A stretch of 13,012 nt of DNA from Clostridia bacterium (GTDB lineage: Bacteria; Bacillota; Clostridia; Saccharofermentanales; UBA5734): positions 1 to 13,012 of the forward strand of contig RZZF01000017.1 of NCBI GenBank assembly GCA_009929975.1. The letters are read 5' to 3'. The position numbers and the translations under genes were made by a program. The notes under the pieces were generated by a model that saw nothing but the letters and a program-made list of their open reading frames with translations, did not search any database and was not told the origin of the DNA. Shown piece by piece: positions 6,985-12,516 of the stretch. How positions within the stretch are numbered: the first letter of the stretch is position 1; every line of letters begins with the position of its first letter.

Positions 6985-6989
6985 CCCAT

Positions 6990-7934
6990 ATGACCCTCAC
7001 GAAACAAATCGTGCTGCTGATCCTGTCTCTCTTGATGATTGGATTGATCATTCTGTTCATCATTTATATTACGAGCGGCCTGACCCAATTGACGGAATCG
7101 ACTCAACCTTTGACGGTGACGACCACTTCGCCAGCCGCAAGCCAGTCAGAACCGGGTGAAGCAACCGCGACAGAGCCCGATCCAACGAAAACAGCAGAGA
7201 CGACAACGCAGGGCCCTGACCTTATCCCTCCGGAAATTCACGGCATCCGGGATCTTCTCACAGAAGTCGGCAAGCCGATTTCCTATCTGGGTCATGTGAC
7301 AGCGACAGATAATCGTGATGCAGCGGTTGAGCTGACGGTGGATCCGCAGCAAGTCAATATAAACGAACCCGGTTCCTATCCTGTGATCTACCGGGCCATT
7401 GATCAGGCCGGAAATACCACGGAGGTCGAGGCAGTGGTGACCGTTCTGACCTTTCTGGTCGATCCTGAGCTGGTCCGGGCTGAAGCCCGCCAGGTCCTGG
7501 ATGAAATTCTTGACGATGCGATGACGCCTCGCGACCGGGCCTATGCCATCTATCGTTATGTCCATGACTCAATTAAATACATCGGACATTCGGATAAATC
7601 ATCCGAAGACAATGCCGCCTATGACGGACTGGTCCGCGGTTATGGCGATTGCTTTACCTATTACGCCACATCCCGCCTGCTCCTGACTGAAGCGGGTATC
7701 GAAAATCTGCCGATTCAGCGCCTGGAAGGGGTTGTCAGTACCGATCACTACTGGAATTTGATCAATCTGGGAGAAGGCTGGTACCATTTCGACGCCACAC
7801 CACGCAATATCGAGTTTCCATTTGACGGATTCATGCGGACCGACGCGGATCTCGCGGCCTATTATACGGATCGCCACGGATTCGACTACTACACCTTTGA
7901 TCACAGTCTTTATCCGGCTACACCGGACAGCTGA
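6990..7934 (+). CDS. Membrane-anchored Ig-like / transglutaminase-like domain protein
   Basis: This is a predicted surface protein with a papain-fold transglutaminase-like domain, possibly a peptidase or crosslinker acting on the cell wall or surface proteins. Residues are numbered from the ATG at 6990 (314 aa). An uncleaved anchor helix lies at about 8-29, then a Thr/Ser/Pro/Glu-rich spacer at 33-75. An Ig-like DUF5011-type domain follows at about 79-153 (PPEIHGIRDLLTEVGK; ATDNRD; YRAIDQAGNTTEV). The transglutaminase-like core runs about 176-275, with the likely triad Cys 221 (YGDCFTYY), His 253 (DHYWN) and Asp 268 (HFDATP). All three are present, so it is probably active. The frame can be extended to TTG at 6969, but GGAGGA at 6974-6979 lies 10 bases before the ATG, which fits better. 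It is transcribed divergently from the GH9 operon. Confidence 0.88.
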   Translation: MTLTKQIVLLILSLLMIGLIILFIIYITSGLTQLTESTQPLTVTTTSPAASQSEPGEATATEPDPTKTAETTTQGPDLIPPEIHGIRDLLTEVGKPISYLGHVTATDNRDAAVELTVDPQQVNINEPGSYPVIYRAIDQAGNTTEVEAVVTVLTFLVDPELVRAEARQVLDEILDDAMTPRDRAYAIYRYVHDSIKYIGHSDKSSEDNAAYDGLVRGYGDCFTYYATSRLLLTEAGIENLPIQRLEGVVSTDHYWNLINLGEGWYHFDATPRNIEFPFDGFMRTDADLAAYYTDRHGFDYYTFDHSLYPATPDS

Positions 7935-7975
7935 TCCACCCGTTCTTTATTAGCTCCAGTGTCTGGCAGACCCGT

Positions 7976-8683
7976 TCACCAGGGCAGCGGCTGCCCCAGA
8001 TGATCGATATAAATCCGATCAGCGGGAATCTTCTGCGGATTCAGTGTGATCTGCGCGAGGCAGGCCGCCCGTTCAGCCGTGTCATCGGTCGCTCCCGGTC
8101 CGCCCATCTCCGTTTTCAGGTAGCCGGGATGGACCACGAATACACGGATCCCCTGCTCCTTGACTGCTCGGCTGAGAATCAGCGAGCCCATATTCAAAGC
8201 CGCTTTTGACATCGCGTAGGCGTATTCGGATTTGCGCCAGCACTGTCCCAGGCTGCCGGCTTCGGATGAAACATTCAGAATGACTGAACCGTCATGCAGC
8301 AGGGGCAGCATCTGCTGAGCCACACGCAAGGCTCCGACCGCGTTGATCTCATACATGGAGCTCAGCTGGTCAAGATCTGTTTCAGCCAGATCCGCCAGAT
8401 CCGCCGCACGATAGATTCCCGCGTTGTTGTAGAGGATATCCAACTGCTGCCAGTGCTGCTTCAATGTGTCAGCGGCCTGTCGAACCTGCACGGTCCGGCT
8501 GATATCCGCCTGCATGACAAGAAGCTGAGGCGATGCTGAACGCAGTGCTTCAAGTGCCGGACCGGACGAACGCACCCAGGCCGCGACATGGTCACCCCGC
8601 TGCAAATGATGGCGGACCAGTTCCAGGCCCAGTCCACGTGCGGCTCCGGTAACCAGAACCGTTTTCGGTTTCATGTTTTTCAT
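7976..8683 (-). CDS. SDR family NAD(P)-dependent oxidoreductase
   Basis: This is a cytoplasmic classical short-chain dehydrogenase/reductase, which oxidises or reduces an alcohol/carbonyl pair with NAD(P)(H). At 235 aa it has a normal length. The dinucleotide-binding TGAARGLG is at residues 12-19, NNAG at 86-89, the catalytic Ser in NVSSEAGS at about 139-140, YAMSK with catalytic Tyr 156 and Lys 160, and HPGYLKTEMGG at 185-195. The arrangement with a short C-terminus resembles the sniffer/carbonyl-reductase-like subgroup. Its ATG has AAGGAG five bases upstream. It begins 44 bases after the sulfatase stop on the same strand and is probably the last gene of the MBL-sulfatase-SDR operon. The substrate is unknown; a sugar or sugar-derived alcohol freed in the same pathway is a guess from context only. 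Confidence 0.92.
   Translation of the reverse strand: MKNMKPKTVLVTGAARGLGLELVRHHLQRGDHVAAWVRSSGPALEALRSASPQLLVMQADISRTVQVRQAADTLKQHWQQLDILYNNAGIYRAADLADLAETDLDQLSSMYEINAVGALRVAQQMLPLLHDGSVILNVSSEAGSLGQCWRKSEYAYAMSKAALNMGSLILSRAVKEQGIRVFVVHPGYLKTEMGGPGATDDTAERAACLAQITLNPQKIPADRIYIDHLGQPLPW
7982..7996. repeat. GC-rich inverted repeat at the 3' end of the SDR gene
   Basis: GGGCAG-CGG-CTGCCC is a perfect 6-bp inverted repeat within the last codons of the SDR gene, in the tail-to-tail junction with the transglutaminase-like gene. No T-run follows on either strand, so it is not a textbook terminator. It might still protect the 3' end of the mRNA. Confidence 0.3.
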
Positions 8684-8727
8684 CGTATCTCCTTCAGTTG
8701 ACTCCCGGACGCAGGCAGCACCCGGCT

Positions 8728-10080
8728 TCAGTTGTTGATGTCCTGCCGGGTCAGCCGGTTGGCGGCCTGGCCGCCGCGAACGGATTCTTTGATTTCAGGT
8801 TCCGTCTCACCTGCCTGGCGCATCCGCCGCAGCAGGCGCTCACGCATCCGTTCCGCTACTTCGCGATGTGATTCACGTTCGATCAGATTGTTCAGTTCAT
8901 AGGGATCTGCAATCAGATCATAGAGCAGATCCTCTGTATAGCAGGCGGCATCTGCGTCATTCCAGCCGTCACGATCCGGCGCGGTCACCGCGTACTTCCA
9001 GCGGGATGTCCGGACGGCGCGTCCGACCTGCGACTCACTGATCTGAACAAACACATCATCCTGCCAGTCCGATGTCTGTCCATGAAGCAGAGGAAGAATG
9101 GAATGTCCCTGCATGGACTCGGGAATGGGAAGACCCGCCGCGTCAAGCAGGGTCGGCGGAAGATCAATGAGCGAGACAAGCTGGCGGATCTGTCCGCCGC
9201 CAGTAAAGCCGGGACCGCAGAGAGCCGTCGGCACCCTGATCGAGCTTTCGTGAGCGGACCGCTTATACTCCGAATTGCGGGTTTTGAAATGGCAGGCATG
9301 ATCTGCGGTATAGAGAATGATGGTGTTGTCGTTGAGGCCCAGGCTCTTCAAACTGTCCTGCAGCCGCCCAAGGCATTCATCCAGCCGCTTGACCATGCCA
9401 TAATAACCGCCGAGATGCTGTGGCGACGATCCGCCCAGCGCCGCGAGATCCGGAGGGGTCCAGCGGCCGGTGTAGCGGTCACGATAGCCGTCCGGGGCAG
9501 GATAGTCATCAATATGGTTTTGATGATGCGGTTCAAGAAATGACAGAAACATAAAAAACGGATCAGCCTGATGCTGATCGATATAGCGGATCGCCGCGTC
9601 AGTCAGGGCGTCAGCGCGATAACCCGGCAGTTTGACTTCGTTTTCATCCTGATCATAGACGACGGTGTCATAGGCATCGGATGTCATCTCCAGCAGATTG
9701 GCTCCCAGCCAGTCCTCATAGCCACCGCGCTGGTCAGCCGGAACCGGATCACGGTCAGCCAGATGCCACTTGCCGATATACCCTGTCCTGTAACCGCCAT
9801 CGCGGAAATGATGCGCCAATGTCCGCTGATCACGCGGCAGCGGACGGTCATTCCGCCAGCAGCCGATCTGAGTCGGATACAATCCGGTCTGCAGACAGGC
9901 CCGGGCCGGACCGCAGACCGGCTGGCAGGTAAACGAATGGAAAATATGGGTCCCCTGTGTCGCCAGGCGATCAAAATTCGGCGTCAGTCCGAGCGGATTG
10001 CCATGGACACCGGTCGTATCCCAGCGCTGTTGATCTGTGAAAAACACGATCACATTGGGTTTTCTGTCTGTTCGGCTCAT
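8728..10080 (-). CDS. Formylglycine-dependent sulfatase (Cys-type), cytoplasmic
   Basis: This is a sulfatase of the alkaline-phosphatase superfamily that hydrolyses sulfate esters or sulfamates (450 aa). The N-terminus KPNVIVFFTDQQRWDT (about 7-22) carries metal-binding Asp 16. The maturation motif CGPAR places the Cys converted to formylglycine at residue 56. GKWH (103-106), TADH with metal-binding Asp 260/His 261, and Lys 273 with His 277 complete the active site. There is no signal peptide, so it should act in the cytoplasm on small imported substrates. It needs a sulfatase-maturing enzyme (anSME or FGE), not encoded here. The ATG has a strong AGGAGGAG site five bases upstream. It follows the MBL-fold gene by about 35 bases and precedes the SDR gene. 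The substrate is probably a sulfated sugar; a related phosphonate monoester hydrolase is an alternative. Confidence 0.92.
   Translation of the reverse strand: MSRTDRKPNVIVFFTDQQRWDTTGVHGNPLGLTPNFDRLATQGTHIFHSFTCQPVCGPARACLQTGLYPTQIGCWRNDRPLPRDQRTLAHHFRDGGYRTGYIGKWHLADRDPVPADQRGGYEDWLGANLLEMTSDAYDTVVYDQDENEVKLPGYRADALTDAAIRYIDQHQADPFFMFLSFLEPHHQNHIDDYPAPDGYRDRYTGRWTPPDLAALGGSSPQHLGGYYGMVKRLDECLGRLQDSLKSLGLNDNTIILYTADHACHFKTRNSEYKRSAHESSIRVPTALCGPGFTGGGQIRQLVSLIDLPPTLLDAAGLPIPESMQGHSILPLLHGQTSDWQDDVFVQISESQVGRAVRTSRWKYAVTAPDRDGWNDADAACYTEDLLYDLIADPYELNNLIERESHREVAERMRERLLRRMRQAGETEPEIKESVRGGQAANRLTRQDINN
8761..8775. repeat. GC-rich inverted repeat near the 3' end of the sulfatase gene
   Basis: GGCGGC-CTG-GCCGCC is a perfect 6-bp inverted repeat with a 3-base loop, about 35 bases before the sulfatase stop. 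Like the one at the end of the SDR gene it lacks a T-tract. In the protein it codes for the low-complexity tail around GGQAA. Confidence 0.3.
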
Positions 10081-10115
10081 CTGAACTCCTCCTGCGTTAT
10101 TGGCGGTTTATACCA

Positions 10116-10994
10116 TCAGTTAACGGTGATCTGCAGACCGTCATACGCGACATCGATCTGATGTTCACGCATCATGGGCTCATATTTGTCATGTGGCGGG
10201 GTCCAGTGCGGCGACAGATGGGAGAGAATGAAACGCCCCCCCGGCACAAGCAAATGCTCGCTGCGGAAAAACTTGGCCATCGCCAGATTTTTCTTCATGT
10301 TCATATGACCGCCCGGATCCGCGTCAACATCACCACGCGTCCCTTCCATCACGATCAGATCATAACGGAACCGGCGCAGGATATCGATCATGGCATCCGT
10401 ATAGCCGCCGGTATCCAGGGCATACAGAATGGTTTTTCCCCCGCGCTCGATGATATAGTTCAAAGCAAAATCGTCACTGGACCCGTGGCGTGACTGAACC
10501 GGCATGATCCGAAGACCGGGATATTCCAGCGGGACACCGGCCTGCGCTGTCTGGAAGGACATCGCATAGCCGTCCGCTTCCTGATCAGCCGGGATCCTGG
10601 CCCGCAGAGCGGCCTCAACATAGTGATTGCCGATCACCGTCAGATGCGGCAGCGGGGTAAAGCGCGGGGCGGCGATCGGCCGCATGGCATCTGGTGTAAG
10701 ACGATCCGCGCCTTCCGGCATTCGGCGCCAGATCAGATGCTGCGGAACGAAATGGTCTTCATGCGCATGCGTGACCAGCAGATAGCGCGCCTGCAGAAGA
10801 TCAATCGACTTCCAAGCGGCGGTGGCGAAACACTCACCGTTCAGGTCAAGCAGCAGATCGTCGTCGATCATGGCACAGCTGTTCATTCGGATGTTCTTGC
10901 CGCCGTGCTGGCGGGCATAGCGGCAGTGATGGCAGTCGCACCAGCGTCCGGGGTATCCCTCACCGGCACCCGTGCCGAGAAATGTCAATCGCAT
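10116..10994 (-). CDS. MBL-fold metallo-hydrolase, PhnP-like
   Basis: This is a predicted cytoplasmic metal-dependent hydrolase of the metallo-beta-lactamase fold (292 aa), related to PhnP cyclic phosphodiesterases. The start MRLTFLGTGAGEGYPG is typical of this branch. A Cys cluster, C19-x-C21-x-x-C24, resembles the structural zinc site of PhnP. The metal-binding motif THAHEDH is at 75-81 (His 76, His 78, Asp 80, His 81). Other likely ligands are His 170, Asp 194 (ALDTGG) and His 259 (LSHLSPHW). The C-terminus VAYDGLQITV matches the PhnP end. The ATG has AGGAG six bases upstream. It is probably first of the operon with sulfatase and SDR. PhnP proper belongs to phosphonate breakdown, but no phn genes are present, so the role here is more likely linked to the sulfated or sugar substrate (inference). 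Confidence 0.88.
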   Translation of the reverse strand: MRLTFLGTGAGEGYPGRWCDCHHCRYARQHGGKNIRMNSCAMIDDDLLLDLNGECFATAAWKSIDLLQARYLLVTHAHEDHFVPQHLIWRRMPEGADRLTPDAMRPIAAPRFTPLPHLTVIGNHYVEAALRARIPADQEADGYAMSFQTAQAGVPLEYPGLRIMPVQSRHGSSDDFALNYIIERGGKTILYALDTGGYTDAMIDILRRFRYDLIVMEGTRGDVDADPGGHMNMKKNLAMAKFFRSEHLLVPGGRFILSHLSPHWTPPHDKYEPMMREHQIDVAYDGLQITVN

Positions 10995-11076
10995 AAATAG
11001 CTCCTGTTGGTTTTCTCATCGGTTCTCCAGCGGATCCGCGATCACGAAAGACGACTGGAGAGCGTCATCATTTCAA

Positions 11077-11409
11077 TTATCGGTTCAGCCAGGGCAGGAA
11101 AAAGACAAAGACCAGCAGACGTATGAGAATCGCGATTCCCAGGCCGCAACAGCCAAGGATAAAACCTGCCCTCCCCATCCGTTGATCCTGAGGGCTCGCG
11201 GTCCGGCTGCGATTTCGCATGGATAGCCAGATCACGACGCTGGCCAGCCCGGACAACATCGCCAGTGGCAAGAAATCAGCCATTCCAATCGCTGGAATCA
11301 ACCATCCGGCGATGACACCCAGTAAAACAATGATCACACTGGCAAGTCCAAGCCAAAAAACAAGTTTCATCAGCGGCCGCTGATTTGACGAACCTGATTG
11401 TGTATCCAT
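11077..11409 (-). CDS. Small three-helix membrane protein of unknown function
   Basis: This 110-residue integral membrane protein is not recognised. Hydrophobic helices lie at about 15-37, 44-63 and 81-105. A short hydrophilic stretch (SMRNRSRTASPQDQRMGR, 63-80) separates helices two and three, and GRAGFILGCCGLGIAIL (79-95) recalls DUF4190-type small membrane proteins, though not strongly enough to assign. The N-terminus is polar (MDTQSGSSNQRP). The ATG (11407-11409) is supported by GGAGGG seven bases upstream. It lies 82 bases upstream of the MBL-fold gene on the same strand, and I find no good promoter in that gap, so it may share the transcript, although it need not share the function. Confidence 0.75.
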   Translation of the reverse strand: MDTQSGSSNQRPLMKLVFWLGLASVIIVLLGVIAGWLIPAIGMADFLPLAMLSGLASVVIWLSMRNRSRTASPQDQRMGRAGFILGCCGLGIAILIRLLVFVFFLPWLNR

Positions 11410-11470
11410 AATACGACCCTCCGCTTGATTGATTGAAGTTGATTTGATACACAGGCGCGGCTTGTTCCTG

Positions 11471-11498
11471 TCTATATTGTCTTCCCGTCTGAATCAAA
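11471..11498 (-). promoter_or_regulatory. Candidate promoter of the small membrane protein gene
   Basis: The minus strand shows TTTGAT (complement of 11493-11498), a 16-base spacer and TATAGA (complement of 11471-11476). Both hexamers are mediocre. A leader of about 60 bases would follow, containing a TCAA-rich low-complexity patch just before the ribosome binding site. The rest of the gap 11410-11518 shows nothing else. Confidence 0.3.
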
Positions 11499-11518
11499 AT
11501 GCAAGGCAGGCACGGCCA

Positions 11519-12142
11519 TCAGTCCCCATTAAACGTCTGTTCGTCATCATCGATATCCAATGCCTCTGCGTCGTCATCTTCGAAGACAGCCTCGAAGGCG
11601 GCGTCCTCGTTTTCAGCCCAGGCCAGCAGATCCCAGATCTCAAATTCTTCCTGCCAGTACCCCTGGTCATCCTGCACTTCGATTTCGTAATGGCTGGCCA
11701 GCTGCTGATCCAGACTCAGTTCGGAAAGCATCAGAATCGCCTTCATGATATGGCGGATCGTCTGTAAAACCCGACCCGGCCGGTTCAGCGTCGACCGGTT
11801 CCAGAATTCCGCCTGTGCCAGCAGATGACGGCTTTCCTTCAAACAGTCCCGTGAATCAAAGCGATAATCACAGACCAGGGCACAGCGTACTTCACTGGCC
11901 AGAAAATCGTCCGAATCCCCGATCAGATAGACTTCAAGTGTCCGCTTCCGATCGGCCCGGTCCGACTGGACCGGTTCAGAGTCAGAGCGGACGGGTTCTA
12001 CGGCACTCAGGGCGACCACAATATCCAGACCATCAAGGGAAAAAATCAGTCTCATGGCACTGGGATTGGCCAGCAGACTGCCGGAAGAGACATCGAACAG
12101 ATCAATTTTCTGATTCATGTCAGCGCCATCAATAACGAGCAC
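11519..12142 (-). CDS. Acidic orphan protein, hypothetical
   Basis: This 207-residue soluble protein has no recognised family, signal peptide or membrane helix. The N-terminal part (about 1-110) has alternating hydrophobic strands (MRLIFSLDGLDIVVALSAV; RTLEVYLIGDSDD) interrupted at about 49-67 by a charged linker with two near-copies of a seven-residue unit, EPVRSDS and EPVQSDR. A helical middle follows (about 115-155), then a Trp-containing stretch (GYWQEEFEIWDLLAWAENED) and a strongly acidic tail (FEDDDAEALDIDDDEQTFNGD). The start is GTG (12140-12142), because GGAGGGGGG lies seven bases upstream; the in-frame ATG at 12116-12118 has no binding site. It is transcribed divergently from the DUF3006 gene through its own promoter. 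The acidic tail suggests a protein- or nucleic-acid-mimicking surface, but no function can be given. Confidence 0.75.
   Translation of the reverse strand: MLVIDGADMNQKIDLFDVSSGSLLANPSAMRLIFSLDGLDIVVALSAVEPVRSDSEPVQSDRADRKRTLEVYLIGDSDDFLASEVRCALVCDYRFDSRDCLKESRHLLAQAEFWNRSTLNRPGRVLQTIRHIMKAILMLSELSLDQQLASHYEIEVQDDQGYWQEEFEIWDLLAWAENEDAAFEAVFEDDDAEALDIDDDEQTFNGD
11957..11974. repeat. Perfect hairpin within the orphan gene's linker-coding region
   Basis: CCGGTCC-GACT-GGACCGG is a perfect 7-bp inverted repeat with a 4-base loop. It overlaps the segment coding for the duplicated EPV(R/Q)SD unit, whose coding DNA forms two adjacent, imperfect 21-base direct repeats. The structure may have promoted the duplication. 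No function is implied. Confidence 0.4.
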
Positions 12143-12175
12143 AGGTCAACCCCCCTCCGGCAAAGCCGATCTGAT

Positions 12176-12199
12176 GGTCATTATTCTATCATAATAACC
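12176..12199. promoter_or_regulatory. AT-rich operator-like inverted repeat in the 12143-12282 divergent region
   Basis: GGTCATTAT-TCTATC-ATAATAACC has 9-base arms with one mismatch. It overlaps the -10 box and probable start point of the orphan gene's promoter and lies about 20 bases upstream of the -35 box of the DUF3006 promoter. It could therefore be an operator for one or both genes. Confidence 0.4.
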
Positions 12200-12210
12200 G
12201 TTCATGACAC
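12183..12210 (-). promoter_or_regulatory. Promoter of the acidic orphan gene
   Basis: The minus strand reads GTGTCA (complement of 12205-12210, 4/6), a 16-base spacer ending in TGA, then TAGAAT (complement of 12183-12188, 5/6). The TGA-TAGAAT arrangement is an extended -10. The start would be near 12176, leaving a leader of about 30 bases before the GTG. Confidence 0.5.
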
Positions 12211-12221
12211 AGGCGATCTGG

Positions 12222-12250
12222 TCGGCACAGATGTCCGGTTCAGGTATAAT
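12222..12250 (+). promoter_or_regulatory. Promoter of the DUF3006 / ComEC-like gene pair
   Basis: A perfect -10 box TATAAT (12245-12250) lies 17 bases after TCGGCA (12222-12227, 4/6 match to TTGACA). Transcription would begin near 12257, giving a short leader with AGGAG before the ATG at 12283. Confidence 0.6.
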
Positions 12251-12282
12251 AAGCGCAGACGATGACAGGCAGGAGAAAACAC

Positions 12283-12516
12283 ATGAACCATTCAGGCTAT
12301 ATCCGGGGCTGTATCGATCGCTTTGACGGTAATTTCGCTCTGATCGAGCTTCCCGACCACGCCATGCTGCGGCTGCTCCGGTCTCAACTGCCGGACGAGG
12401 CCCGTCCGGGCGACTGGCTCCTGATCGATCAGAATGGATGCTGGCAGATTGATGAACAGGGCACCGAGTCGGCACGACAGCGAATCAGCCAGCTCATGGA
12501 TGAGCTGTTCGAATGA
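12283..12516 (+). CDS. DUF3006 family small protein
   Basis: This is a 77-residue cytoplasmic protein with the layout of DUF3006. A beta-strand start (IRGCIDRFDGNFALIELPDH, about 8-27) leads to the family's PGDWLLIDQNG block (about 44-54) and the conserved helical end ARQRISQLMDELFE (64-77). Small proteins of this family are commonly encoded next to ComEC-like metallo-beta-lactamase-fold proteins (family knowledge), and that is the case here. The frame can be read back to 12262, but the ATG at 12283 has AGGAG seven bases upstream and gives the usual family length. Its TGA overlaps the next gene's ATG (ATGA), so the pair is translationally coupled. Its biochemical role is not known to me. Confidence 0.85.
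   Translation: MNHSGYIRGCIDRFDGNFALIELPDHAMLRLLRSQLPDEARPGDWLLIDQNGCWQIDEQGTESARQRISQLMDELFE

Noticed and set aside
6969-6989. Upstream TTG start for the transglutaminase-like protein
   Set aside because: It would overlap the GGAGGA site that serves the ATG at 6990, and the extra residues are not part of the anchor helix.
9571-10161. A 196-codon open frame antisense to the sulfatase
   Set aside because: The length comes from GC-rich composition opposite a well-supported sulfatase with all catalytic residues. No binding site or family resemblance is seen.
10116-10994. Naming the MBL-fold gene phnP
   Set aside because: The fold and motifs are PhnP-like, but there are no phosphonate genes around, and the family includes many enzymes of other function.
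11024-11061. TCTCCAG / CTGGAGA inverted repeat between the small membrane gene and the MBL gene
   Set aside because: The 24-base loop and absence of a T-tract make a terminator or attenuator call unsafe.
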